NCBI GenBank assembly: GCA_027422505.1
Contig: JAPQWV010000005.1
Span: 10,545,501-10,609,500, forward strand
DNA from: Craterostigma plantagineum
Lineage: Eukaryota; Streptophyta; Magnoliopsida; Lamiales; Linderniaceae
Length of the DNA stretch: 64,000 bases
Direction: 5' to 3'
The translations under genes were made by a program, and so were the position numbers. The notes under the pieces were generated by a model. The model did no database searches. It was not told where the DNA came from and saw only the letters and a program-made list of their open reading frames with translations. Shown here one piece after another: positions 44,870 to 57,829 of this stretch; position 1 is the first letter of the stretch, and each line of letters opens with the position of its first letter.

Positions 44870-47058
44870 ATGATGAGCAAGAAATACTTCAAGAAGAAGT
44901 CTTCAACCTCAGCCAATAGACTTCGGACTACAAGCTCCAAGAACAAAGAACGTGCTCCGGAGAGTTCCGAGGTCAAGAATCCCAAAGAGACTAACAAATG
45001 TTTTAACTGTGGCAAAGCAGGTCACTTCGCCAGAGAGTGCACTCTCCCGAAGAAAAGAGATGCAAACTACTACTCCAGGAAGCTTCAATTGGCAAAACAG
45101 AAAGAAGCTGGAGTAGCTCTCATGGCTGAACAGGACCAATGGCTTGAGGACACGTCGAACTCCGAAGAAGAGAACTTAGCCCTCATGGCCCGTCTCAACA
45201 ACGAATTGGATGCCGAAACATCCACTCGTACGGACGACGACAACGCATCCACGTCTTCAAATGAGGTAGTCACTCCTTCCACATTATTGACCATGTTAGA
45301 ATCATATCAAAAGCAATATGCTAACATGAAACGTGAGCAGAAAAGTATAAAGGAAGTAGAGAACGAACTTGAGAGAGCTCAGGAGAAGATAGATAGTCTC
45401 GAACAAGAACTTAGGAGCTCTAGTGCAAAAATAGATGAACTTACCAAGAGCCTCCATTCTAGAGAGACTAGTCAACCTCAACTCGGACAACAGAGCAAAA
45501 AGATTAAGGAATTAGAAAATAGGCTAGCAAATAACTACAATTGCTTGGTTAGAAATCTCAACGAGAAAGCCATTTTAAATTGTAGGATAACCGAAGCTAC
45601 CTCTAAGATCACTAACTTAGAAGCTCAATTAGAAACATCGAATGCTAAGATTAGTGAGCTTAGTAAGGATTTCGATGCCTGTCAAGCCGCGAAACTAACC
45701 GTGGAAAATAATTACGCTCTCCTAGGTGAGGAACGCAAGAGACTATATGCCAAAGTAAAGAAATTAGACGATATAGTTACGCGTAGGGGACAGTCCGAAC
45801 AGACGATATTTTTGAACAAGCCCAAGGATATAGAGTTCTATAATCCTATAGAAGGCATAGGTTTCACTCACCCGTGTGTTTTACAAAAGAAAGAAATATA
45901 TGATGTTAAACACATGCGCTTAGGAATAACCTCTCTTAGAAATTTTACTGAATCGTCTTATGAAAATACTTTCGATTCATCCATTAGACAAGGTCCACAT
46001 GGTCCAGAAATCCCCTTTGACTACAAAGAACTAAATGAAAGGGACAAAAATAGGAAAGAAACTCTAACACCTGTCTGCAATTTAGTTCAAATTCTACCTC
46101 CTGATTCTCGAACACACCACGAGGAAGTTAAAACCATTAATTATAAAAATTCTCTCTACAAACCCCCTATCATAAAACAGATAGAGGAGTCACAGGCAAA
46201 GTTAGAGAATTTCGAAGCTGAAAAGAAAAAATTCTTTAAGGAGATGGAAAATCTCAAGGATTCCTCGTCCCCCCAAACTACCTCTCACGCTATTACAAAA
46301 AGCGTGAAAAATGAAAAATCGCCTTTGAAAGATAAATATTGTAAAAATAATTCTGTTAAGAGTGCTATGACTAATTTCACTTTACCTACGTCTACAGGGA
46401 GCGTAGCGTCAGCACTAAAAACAAAGGCGAGAGTGTCTAGCACTAAGATAAAGAAGGAGCGATTAGACTTAAATGTTTCTGAGCATGCTACTCCTTCTGT
46501 TACAATAAAAGACTCTCGTAGAAATAAAAGAGCTATTTCCACTTTTAAGATAATTGCTTCTACTTATTCACTTCAGCCGATCACCTTTAGAAGCACCAAC
46601 TTCGAAATAGGCTCTACGTCAAAAATTAATCATTCTGAAACAAATGCCACTAGGAAGACACGTAGGAAACAAGATCCAGCCATAAAGAAAGCTTATGGCG
46701 CCGTACATGAGTGTACTCACCTAAGGTATCCCGTAGAAATTAAATCCCCCAAGCACCTTAGGAGACTATCACAAGAAAAGATCTTTTCCTCAGTCAAACC
46801 CTCCAAAGCATTTGTACGTGCTGAAATTAACCTTCCCTGTAAGGTTCAACCCAAATGGGTTCCTAAATCTCCGCCTAGGACGACAAAAGCCAAAAGGGCC
46901 AAGTCTCCTATAGAGGCAAAACCCAAACCCACTTTTTCAAAAGTGCAATGGGTTATTAAGACTCTTCCAAAAATGATTTAGGAGTCATATCTGAACCCAA
47001 AACTAAATCTGCTAATCCGAGAGGACCCATATTTAAGTGGGTACCTAAAGCTCTCTAA
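44870..47058 (+). pseudogene. Sirevirus A nucleocapsid and coiled-coil Gag extension
   Basis: The 703-residue open stretch (to 46981) starts with basic residues and an intact zinc knuckle CFNCGKAGHFAREC near residue 43. An acidic segment follows, then a long coiled coil (roughly residues 140-290, e.g. ELERAQEKIDSLEQELRSSS), the conserved VTRRGQSEQTIFLNKPKDIE block, and a Lys-rich basic tail with PKHLRRLSQEKIFSSVKPSK. A shift near 46970 leads into the frame ending KWVPKAL and TAA at 47056-47058. The homologous regions in D and B end the same way, so this stop is probably the natural Gag end. Confidence 0.87.
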
Positions 47059-47560
47059 ATTGTTTTTGCAGATCCATCATGTGTGGTACCTCGACTCTGG
47101 TTGCTCCACACACATGACTGGTAGTCAAGAGGTGCTGAGCAACTACAAAGACCGACCAAACGGCAAAGTCAGATTTGAGAACAACGATTCAGCCCCGATT
47201 CTAGGACTTGGGGATATCACTCTGAAGAATCTGACCATCAAAGATGTCTCTTACGTCGAAGGCCTCCGCCATAACTTGTTCAGCATAGGCCAATTCTGTG
47301 ACAAAGGATTCCAGGTGGTCTTCCATGCTGACCGGTGCAGAATTGTGGATAGTTAGGACACAGAACTCCTTCAAGGACTTCAGAGATCCAATCTTTACAC
47401 GATCAACCTGACGTCTGTGCGGCCCTCGACAGCTGTATGCCTCATTTCTCAGACTAATTTACAGACGAAAAGCTTATGGCATCAACTACTGTCTCATCTG
47501 AATATGAAAGCTCTCCAACGTCTTTCTACGAAAAGTTGGTTCACGGTCTTCCAACTATAC
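47059..47560 (+). pseudogene. Sirevirus A protease and pre-integrase region
   Basis: It follows the TAA and a TTGTTTTTGCAG tract. The protease shows HHVWYLDSGCSTHMTGSQEV, FENNDSAPILGLGDITLKNL and SYVEGLRHNLFSIGQFCDKG. A TAG at 47354-47356 interrupts it. The HHCC module begins (SLWHQLLSHLNMKALQRL) and then shifts frame near 47535, with the Cys pair in HHCSACQLGKMKRASHH. Confidence 0.88.
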
Positions 47561-48300
47561 AACTACAAAGGGAGCATCACTGTTCGGCATGTCAATTAGG
47601 AAAAATGAAGCGAGCATCTCATCACGTCAAGCAAATTGCATCTACTTCTCGACCATTGGAACTAATTCACATGGATCTCTGTGGTCCGATGCAGACTCAG
47701 AGTATCTATGGAAGAAAGTATGTCCTAGTGATTGTGGATGACTATTCTCGCTACACGTGGACTTAGTTCCTCCGAACGAAAGATGAGACTGGTGACTTGA
47801 TCATCAATTTTGTGAACACAACTCAAAATCTGCTGCAACAGACTATTCAAGTTGTTGTTCGAACAGACAACGACACTGAGTTCAAGAACAATCACCTCAG
47901 TGAGTTTTATTAGAAACTTGGAATAAGTCAACAATTTTTCAGCCGCCAAAACACCTCAACAAAATGGGGTCGTTGAAAGGAAAAATCGAACACTAGTGGA
48001 AGTCGCTCGTACAATGCTGATCCAATCGGAACTTCCACACTTTCTATGGGCTGAAGCAGTCAATACCGCTTGTTTTACTCAAAACAGGACGGTGGTTCAC
48101 AAACGGTTCAACAAGACTCCGTATGAGATTGTGAATAATAGAGTGCCCAACATCTCTTTCCTTAAAGTCTTCGGGTGCAAGTGCTTTGTGGCGAACGACC
48201 GAGAGCAACGTGCAAAGTTCGACCCTAAAGCATTCGAAGCTACATTTGTCGGGTATTCTTCAACATCAAAAGCGTACCGAGTATACATCAAGTCCACCCG
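47561..48300 (+). pseudogene. Sirevirus A integrase
   Basis: Catalytic Asp residues are in LIHMDLCGPMQTQ and VVRTDNDTEFKNN, and the Glu in [23 protein letters not shown] codons at 47764-47766 and about 47911 and a frameshift near 47935 break it. The region downstream ([39 protein letters not shown]) is coherent. Not functional. Confidence 0.88.
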
Positions 48301-50434
48301 AACTATTAAGGAAAGCTATAATGTCACTTTCCACGAAGTGGCAGAGATGGCTTCTGGTCAATTCAGTCCAGGACCCGTGCCTAACCCGTTGGCTTCTGAA
48401 GACAACATTTCAGAACCTGTAATCACTGGTGTGTTGGCACAAAACCAACAGAAGATGGCAACAACTTCAGGATCAGTGTCAGACGAAGCAACGAGACTTG
48501 CAATAGACGACTTGGATTCTCTCTTCGAACCGGTATATCAGTCATACACGCCTACACCAACAATGGATTATCTACCGAACGAGATCGACGTACCAAGTTC
48601 ATCTCACACCTCTACCCCGCCCGATTCAGAATTACCACAGAACACCGAAGAACCTACAATGGTCATCGAGGAAGTATCATCTGAGACGATCAATCCAAGT
48701 GCAGTATTGGAACTTCCTCAGACAAATGGTCAATCTGAGACTATAGGCAATCTAGATCCACAGATAGCTGACGCATCGACGTCAGCCTTGCCTCATGAGC
48801 GCAAGTGGACGAGAGGCCACTCGGTTGATCAGATAATTGGCGATCCCTCGGTTGGTGTGAGGACACGTCGTCAACACAGTGTTTTCAGTTGCTTCCTGAG
48901 CCAAAACGAGCCTACCAAAGTAGCAGACGCACTTCGAGACCCGGATTGTACAATCGCAATGCAAGAGGAAATCAATCAATTCGAACGTCTTCAAGTGTGG
49001 ACCTTGGTACCCAGTCCACATGGGAAAATAGTGGTCGGAACTAAATGGGTTTTCAAGAATAAGAAAAATGAAGATGGTGAAGTGATCCGGAACAAAGCAA
49101 GGCTAGTTGCTAAGGGATACAATCAACAGGAAGGCATCGACTACGACGAGACTTATGCTCCTGTTGCCTGTATCGAAGCTATCCGCCTCTGCTGGCTTAT
49201 GCGGCTCAGAAAGACTTCAAAGTCTATCGGATGGATGTTAAAACCGCCTTTCTCAACGGCGTGTTAAAAGAAGAAGTCTACGTCGCTCAGCCGGAAGGTT
49301 TCGTTGATCAAGAACATCTCGATCATGTCTATCGCTTGGACAAAGCTCTCTATGGACTAAAACAAGTCCCACGTGCTTGGTACGATGTCCTGAGTGATTT
49401 CCTCGTGAAGTCTGGATTCATACGAGGAACGATAGACACAACCCTCTTAATTAAATGGCATGACAAAGATCTGATGGTCGTCCAAGTATACGTCGACGAC
49501 ATCATCTTCGGATCAAGAAATCCTCGGCTCTGCAAGAAGTTTGGAGATCTCATGAAGAGCAAATTCGAGATGAGCCACATGGGAGAGATGCAATTTTTCT
49601 TAGGACTCCAAGTCAGGCAGCTCAATGATGGAATTTTCATCAGTCAAACAAAATACATCAAGGATATTCTGAAGAAATTTCATCAAGACCAGAGCAAGAC
49701 TCTCAGCACTCCTATGTCACCAAGCTGCAAGTTGGATGCCGATCCCTCTGGCAAGTCGGTCGACATCACACTGTATCGCAGTATCATTGGATCTCTTCTC
49801 TACCTTACTTCGAGCCGGCCGGACATCATGTTTGCCACGTGCTTGTGTGCCCGTTTTCAAGCCGATCCCAAAGAATCCCATATGCTCGCGGTCAAAAGAA
49901 TTTTACGCTACCTTAAGGGCACCTCTACCCTTGGCCTATGGTATCCAAATGGTAGGAATTTTAAACTTATCGGCTACACTGACGCTGACTATGCAGGTTG
50001 CCGAATGGACAGGAAAAGCACGTCCGGTGGCGCTCAATTTTTAGGCGAAAAGCTGGTTTGCTGGTCATCCAAAAAGCAGAACTGTGTGTCAACTTCGACG
50101 GCCGAAGCAGAATACGTAGCTGCTGCCAGCTGTTGCTCACAGATGCTGTGGATGCGGACACAGCTTCGCGACTATGGGTACAATCTGAATAATATACCCA
50201 TATATAGTGATAGTCAGAGTGCAATCGCCATTACTTGCAATCCTGTTCATCATTCACGCACAAAACACATTGACATTAGATATCATTTTATCAAAGATCA
50301 TGTAGAAAAAAGGCACGATAGAGATGTACTTTGTGAACACGGAGTTTCAACTAGCCGACATTTTCACCAAGGCGTTGGATGAGAAACGATTTCAATTCCT
50401 TGTCGGAAAATTAGGCATGTTGAATCTTCCGTAA
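48301..50434 (+). pseudogene. Sirevirus A reverse transcriptase and RNase H
   Basis: A low-complexity Pro/Ser/Thr/Glu-rich linker (about 48350-48780) precedes [43 protein letters not shown] frameshift near 49190-49230 is followed by [40 protein letters not shown] and an intact [10 protein letters not shown] box. RNase H follows with [35 protein letters not shown] and [18 protein letters not shown] one-base insertion in an A run near 50310 shifts the last 40 residues, which end at TAA 50432-50434. Confidence 0.9.
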
Positions 50435-53400
50435 TATGTGCATTACCTGATCTTCTGTGCTATCACATGCTCTATTCTATGTGCTTTCTATGCTTATTTG
50501 TTCTTATCTTGCGTGATAAAATAAATATAAAAAATAATAATAATAACATATATATTTCTATATATAATATAAAGGGGTATGACGAAATCCTTTAGGATGC
50601 TTTGATCTAAAGTCACTTAGAATTTTACCCCGACATGCGATCGATTTAATTGCTTAATTTTGTCAGTCTAAGTCGCATTCTTGTGTCTAAAGGTCATTAG
50701 GTTGCTCTACTAGACACAAAGCCACTATAAATGTGAGGATTCAAGCCTTGTTATTTTTTTCTTTCTTTGGATCTATTTCTCGAGTGAGTCACACATCAAT
50801 TGCTTGTCTTAACTAGTGATACTTGGCTTCATACTCATCTTGCATTAGATCGTTAGGAAAATGATAAGGGAGTTTAGGATATTCCTCATTCGGCCTTATA
50901 TAAATTCCCCCACGTTAGCCCTTAGTCATCCACTTTGAGCCTTCTCCGACGTCCTTTTCTTCATTTAAAACCCATTCCCAGCTTTCAACCGAACTTTATA
51001 CTCTTCGAATGGTTGTTCAAACGAGAAAAGGAGGGGGAGATAACAAAAGAAAAAGTAAAATGATGACAAAAGAAGGCATTGCTCAACGTGCAAAAATCAG
51101 ACCAAAGGAACCGGCCTTCCGACTACCTTGTAGAAAGTGGCATGGATCCTGCTGTGAACTTCTCCAACGATAATCTCGTACGCTCGTCAGAACGGCTGGA
51201 AGAGGAGCACCACGAAGTGAACTTCTCCAACGATAATCCGCTCTTATATCGGGAAACGAGAAGAGGAGTGCAGCCTCGGGTACGAATTCTATAACTGAGA
51301 ACTTCTCCAAATTGATAATCTCTGAAACCTCAGTAGGGATTAAGAGAAGAGGAGCTCAGTATCGGTCCGAGAACCAACAAGAAGAACTTCGCCTACGATA
51401 ATCTCCTAGAGCCTCACGGAGAAGCGGAGCTTCAGCTTGAGCATAATATAAAAAGGGATAGTTCTTAAAAGAAAATGAGGGAGAAAAGATTGAAAAGAAG
51501 AAAGACGCCGAAAAAAAAAAAGGAGACGGACGTAGAATTGGAAGACGATGAAGAGATAAGCTCACTTCCCTTTAAATTCCTTCCGTTCTAAGTCCTAGCC
51601 AAATTATAACCCTTACAACCCTTTGATTCCACATAGACGGTTAGGTGAAATGATTAAAAAATGCCTCGATCACAGGTAAATTGACTAAAAATTGCTTGTG
51701 TTGACTTGAGTGATAAAAATATAAAAATCCCAAGATAGCTAGTTGAGAGCAAGAGCGAACCTGGTTAGAGTTGTCGAAATTGACCAGTCTATGGACTTAG
51801 GACTTTAGTTTGACGACATGACTTGACGGCATTTTCTTCTTTCAAATGTCTCGTAAAAATTTTAGGCGTGACGATTGATCGAAGCAAAATAATCTGACCC
51901 CATAAATATAATAATAAATAAATAGTAAATAATGAAATTCGCACATTTTGACATGAGATGTTATGTTTCATATGCGTTGAATTAAATAAATGCGAATTTC
52001 TTTAGTGTATCGCACATTCTAAATGCAATGTTAGATTGCATTGGTACTGACTTGTTTAAATGCGATAAATTTTTCATTGCTTCTACCCTCACACAATATT
52101 TTAAAGTACATGTTTTCGGGGACCATGTATACATGCTTACTTGGTAAATTTGTGTGCTCGTGACTTGAATTGATTTCATATGCTTGCATAATTAGTCAAT
52201 TCTTGTGCATCATTTGAGGGGGAGCAAGTATAAGACTTGTAGATTAGCTCCAAATATTTTTGACGTTTTTTTCAGAGCATTTCAGATCTTTCAAAATTGA
52301 GGAGTGAGACGTCGACTCTACAAAGAGAGGAGCTAGACACAAGATCAAATCTTTCAAAGATAAAATTGCCAAAAATAAGTGTTGATTAACTCCATTATTA
52401 TTAACGCTTATCTCTAAGTGGTACAGATTTTTAAATTTCTGCCAGGGGAGCTAGACGTTACTACACAGAAAATACAGGGAGTTAATTGCATTTATTTTAA
52501 TTACTAAGGGGGAGCCTTACAAAGGGTTTTATTTTGAAATAGGGGTAAATCTGAAAATCTTAGAAGTACTTACTATCGAGAAACTAGATAGAAGATCATA
52601 AGTTTCTCGATCGTAAACAGTGTTGGAAACAATTTTGATTGGCCGCGATAATTTGCGATCGAAAAATTTGAATTGAGAGGAAATTTTCAAATCAAAAATT
52701 TCTCGAGCGCAAATAGTAATGGGCCTGATCTATTTAATCGCAAAACGTCCAATCGCAAACCCAACATTGACTTAATGCTAGTTAAAAAAAGTTTAACTTT
52801 TGTCAGTCGAAAAACTTTTTCTCACGCAACCCTAATCGCAAAAAATCTCTCTAGCGAAAAACTTTCACAGACAGCTTAAAATTCTCAAAATCTTTCGATT
52901 TTCAACACCAAACTGTCTGCTTAAGGTAGAAATGAGATTCTTTTGACATTTGCGTGTGATTGAACTTTATTAGCATCTGCATTTTGTAGTTTTTCGCATT
53001 ATTAAGATTAGATTCTCGACTGTTCTTCAAAACTGAGAAAAACCGTAACTATTTTATAGTGTTTGCGGCTTGATTTTGAACTTTATCTGAGTTTAATGCC
53101 TGCATTTAAGATAGTTTCGATATTCTCTATGAATCTGGTAGAATGAATCTTCGGAAAATCTGCATCTTCGACTGTAATTTGAGTTTTGATGAAACTGGGT
53201 ATTTGAATGTTTAAAGCCATCGAAGAACTTTGTCGATCGCAAACAGCCTTAATTGAATTCCGATTTAATTGAGATACTGATTGTGTCGAATTAGTTTTTC
53301 GATAGGTAAAATTCTGATTTAGTCGCTAAGATAGAAGATTTTGACCGAAAAAAATTACTTACCATCGAGAAAACTAATTAGGATTTTTGTGAGCAAAAAA

Positions 53401-54243
53401 CTTACGCAATGATTAGACAATTTAGATGCAAATTTTATCGAGCGTAAAACTTACTATCGCAAAATATAAATTTTCGATTCAATTTCAATTTGATCGCAAA
53501 AATTTAGCAGCGAGAAATTAATTTTTCAACACGTAATTTTTCGATCGTAAAATTCGCCGCTTGGGATCTAATTGATTGGAAAATTTCTCGACGATTGACT
53601 TAGTCTTTCGTTGACTAATTTCTCGATAAAATTATATCGTAGCGAAAATTATTTTACTTACAATCGAAAATCACATTCCGCTCGACAAATTTCAAATCGA
53701 AAATTTTATTCAATCGAGGAAAATTTCTCGATAGTAAATTTACCTGAGAAATAATTTCTCTATCGTAAATTTACATGGAATTTTTCTCGATCGTAAAATA
53801 GGTCGACTACAGTCTCGATTTCAACTTCAATACTTAGAAAATTTTACTAAGTCTTTTACTCTGTAGCGGACCTTTGCGAATAAAATTTTCTCGATCGAAA
53901 AATCGAACTGAGTCATTCAATTGAAATCAATGCATAGGAAATCATTTTCAAAATCAATTTTATCGAGCGAAAATTTTCTCGGCATGAACAGTGTCCTTTT
54001 TCACGAGTCAACACTTAGAAAATTTCGAACTATTTTTCACGCGATTTATACTTCATTCGAAATTACATTCATGCCATTACGATTTTTCAAAATTGAGCAT
54101 ATACTATGCATTTGATATGATTTCAATTCAAAATTCATCGAACATGCTATTACTTGCGATATTACTATAGTTTGATGAAATTTATTCATACTTCGACTGA
54201 AAATAAATTGAACTAATAAACTTTTATATATCTTATTTTTCAG
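50435..54243 (+). other. Sirevirus A spacer between pol and env-like ORF (non-coding)
   Basis: Four contents are visible. GGGGGAG tracts lie at 51031, 52216 and 52506. A four-copy imperfect tandem repeat lies at about 51150-51440 (GAACTTCTCCAACGATAATC ... GAAGAGGAGC). A region rich in TTTCTCGATCG and TCGCAAA-type motifs spans about 52570-54000. A possible intron spans from a donor-like AAG|GTAGAA at 52926 to an acceptor TATCTTATTTTTCAG ending at 54243. No protein domain was recognised in the short frames. Confidence 0.65.
54229..54243 (+). promoter_or_regulatory. Splice-acceptor-like tract directly before the env-like ATG
   Basis: TATCTTATTTTTCAG is followed at once by ATG 54244. This suggests the ORF is translated from a spliced subgenomic RNA. 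Confidence 0.5.
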
Positions 54244-56389
54244 ATGGATCGCTATCCAAGATATAATCACATATTCGACCACAACCTGTATCTGAAAGTC
54301 CAGGATACAAATTTTCAGCTCGATCTGAGCACCTTTCGATGCCCGGACGAGATCATTGTCTCTATCCTGAGAGGTCACCCCATCTGGCACGCATTGACGG
54401 TCACCGCCTCAGTGCCAATGGTCTATCTCCAGCAATTCTGGGGATGTATACAAGGAGTTGTAGCGAATGGGGCATTCTCCTTCACAACAAGAATCGGGAC
54501 GCGGCATATTCATATGAGCAAGAGCCAGTTCGGGATGATACTGGACTCGCCACCCAGCGACAACTACGACCCGCTCCCGTCGAACGCAGAAATGGTCCAT
54601 GACTTCATGCACATGGGATATCAACCGCAGCTCACCAAACTAGCTCAGGTCCAGAGCAGCGGTATCCCTCACCCCTGGAAGACACTGTTCGGGATCGTGA
54701 ACAAGTGTCTATCACCAAAGCATGCCAGTTTCGACAAGGGCAACGGCAATATACTGCGAATCGTTGACAGTCTCGCCTTCGCCAGAAACTACGACTTCGC
54801 ACAGCTAATCTGGAATGATCTAGCTGAACAGATCCGGCTGAAGGAAAACCGAAGGTCAAAGAACGTGCCCTATGCTCGATGGTTCAACGTGATCATCAGG
54901 GAGGTCATGGAGCTACATGCGGAGAACATCCCACAGCAGCCTCCTGGTGGAAACTATCAGCCGCCAAGGCTAAAGTTCTTCCACAATCCACGGCTCACGA
55001 ACTTGGACCAACCGTCGATGCCGATTCCGCTCCAACTACTCAGGCTTGCCGACCCCGCGGGAGCTGAGTATCAAAGATTCTGCCGGGAACACCATTTAAC
55101 GGAGCAAATGATCAGAGGGCCCCCGGTAGATTACCATGTGAGCCCTCCCCAACCGGAACACCAACCAAGCCCTGACGACACGATGATAGACGTTGTCGCT
55201 CAGGAGCTTCAACAGGAGTCTCCCTTGATCGAAGAGCCGATGCCCGACGTAGATGAGACCTTGATAGACGTCGTGGCTACCGAGATGGCGCTCGAGGCTC
55301 CTAAACATGAATACCAAGTGGAAGTGCCCTTACATGTAGGCGTGCTCGAAGAAACCATTGAGGAGGTTCTTCTACAAGAAGCACAGCCCGAGACAGAAAT
55401 TGGGCAAAGCTCGCTTCCACTGGTGACGGATCAGGCTCTAGGGGATGTTGAACGTGATCCCACTCCTCACACAGCTACACCATCCAACACGGAGTCAGAT
55501 GAGGAGATTAGCCTGATAAGACGGACACCCAGACGACTTAGTATACAAATGGAGTCCCTCTTCCCGGCCGTCATCAACGCACCAGATACTCCACAGACCA
55601 CAACGACAAGGGTTGACAGCAATTCTTCGCTCACTCTTGAGCCGCAACCAACTCACGTGGTATCTGGTTCGCAGGCGCAACCCGAGCCTGCAAAAACACC
55701 CATAGAGACGAATCCTCAGGATTCGACTTGAGGATTGGGTGGAAGTCTCATACAGTCACAACCTCAAGTGACTGTGAGCCAACCCACAGAGTCGGTGTCT
55801 ACTCAAGGGTTGATAACAGGCGACGTCAGTCGTCCTGGTCCATCTAAGGAGGCGTCCGCACCCTTCGTGACGACCGAACAGATCACAAGTGACTGTGAGC
55901 CAACCCACAGAGCCGCTCTCTCTGCCGCTGTACAGTCAATGGAAGAAAAGATCACAGAGAGAGTACTCCAAGCACTCGAGGCATCCCGAAGAGATACCGG
56001 GAAAGCACCTGCCTCTGAAGGCCCTTCGTCACGAACCAACCCCACACCTCCACAACCCACACCCACCGACCCTCTAGCCACTTCCTCCATCCTCATCAAC
56101 CCATACACAATCCCCATCACCGAGCTCCATGACATTCTCCTCGCCCGTCTGATAGGCCTTTCCATCCGATCGCCGCAAGAAGAATCCCTCTATAGGCGAT
56201 TGGTGGATCATCCTGAGCCACCGACTGACACCTGCCGAGGCCAAAGCTCCCACTCCCGGCGCAGACATGACGATCCTGACAATCAGGACCCTCATGAGGG
56301 GGAGAAGAGGCCAAGGACATCAACAAGTGGCCAAGGACAAGGCTCGGGCGCCACGCAGACAAGCGCCGGAGCTGGTGAAACCCAAACAC

Positions 56390-56462
56390 AAATCCACCAA
56401 ACCCAAACACAAACCCACCAAACCCAAACACAAACCACCCAAACTACCTACACCACGCAACG
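56390..56462 (+). repeat. Tandem Thr-Gln-His repeat in the env-like ORF
   Basis: The DNA unit CCCAAACACAAACCCACCAAA is repeated about three times with small changes, encoding TQTQTHQ-type repeats. Confidence 0.8.
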
Positions 56463-57817
56463 CACCGCCCACATCGACCCACCAACCTTTCACCTCAGGA
56501 CGCCTCCGTCCACACCACCGATCTACTCAAGCCCCTTGCTTCCGGAAGAAGAAGCAAGTGCGGCAATGCTTGTAGCTCTAGCAGCTACCCAAGCCACTCC
56601 CTCAGCCGCTCCAGACCAACCGGGACCCTCTGGACATGGTGTCAATCCACACGAGGCCCTAGACAAGTACATCTTCGAAGGACAGTGGATGACCCATTCC
56701 ATGCCCGAGGAGCATCAAAGACGACGGATTCACGACGTTCGGCGCTTTCTACAACAAGCGTCTATAGACCTCGTAATCATAGAAGACGACGAACTTCAGG
56801 AAGGTGAAGACTACCAACGAGACATCCCAAGGCTATCAGAGTTGATCGCACAACGAGCGGCATCCCCCACAAGGCAAATGCCAGGGACCGTTCGGATTGA
56901 CACGCAATGGGAAAACATCCAAATAGAAATTCCCTTCCTAGAAGAAATTCGTGAGAATATTTGGAGGTCTCCGGACAGAGTGAAGAAGCCGAACGAGTTC
57001 GAGCTTAGAGGGATCTCTCATTGGGATCAGCAGAAGAGGATGACCTACATCTGGATGCTGACCAAACTAGGACCTAGAGTTAGGCTGGGGATGACTAAGG
57101 CACAAGCCAAGAGCCATTATAAGAGTCTCTCCCCAATATGCCAACTCCTCAGCGTTTACTGTGCAAAAGGAGGACTTCCAACACCTTACTACGTCATTGA
57201 AAGAGTGGACAGGACCCGAGAGGAACTGAGCGAGAGCGACCTGCCGTACCTACCCGCCGATGAAGTGTACCGTCTTTATCAGCTATATGTGTAGAAGTAC
57301 AAAGGTCCTCAGGGCTTCATCAAGAAAGAAGGCCTCGAAGGGCTCTACCGGTTCATGATGCGCCAAGTCAAGTACTATGCCGCACATGACCTTCAGATGG
57401 CTCTGGAGAGCAATATGAAGAAGGTTAACATGACCGCTCCACTCAACAAAGGACCTGAGATCGAAGGGCTTCCCAACAACCACGTGCACATCAGCTCAGT
57501 CCTAGGCATCACCTACCACAATCCAATAGCAAAGAAGAATAGGTTGATGCTGAAGACTGAGATTCATAAGTTTTGCGATGGGACGCTCAAGGTCGTCAGG
57601 AAAAACATCGAGCAGAGGTTGGAAGAAATCAACAGAGACACTATGCTGAGGATCCACAGGTTCGTGAGAGAACAGCCGCTCCTAATGGAATTGCTTAAAG
57701 ATATCGAGGAGCGACTGGAGCTTAGGATCACTCTGAGGAACTACGAGCATGCGCTGGGCTTACGCAGATCATATTACGCCCAACGAGGACAAACGGCACG
57801 GAGACGCAATCAAGCAC

Positions 57818-57829
57818 AAAGGGGGAGAT
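57818..57829 (+). other. Polypurine tract of Sirevirus A
   Basis: AAAGGGGGAGAT lies immediately before LTR A2. Confidence 0.88.

Larger units (their letters stand above)
43326..57829 (+). mobile_element. Interior of Sirevirus A (main part)
   Basis: It comprises leader, gag, coiled-coil region, PR, IN, RT, RNase H, a 3.8-kb spacer, an env-like ORF and polypurine tract, followed by LTR A2. Together with 17920-18670 it makes a Sirevirus of about 15.6 kb after removing the Tekay LTR. It is assigned to the Maximus/SIRE branch on the gag extension, the env-like ORF and the repeated AGGGGGAG tracts. Confidence 0.9.
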
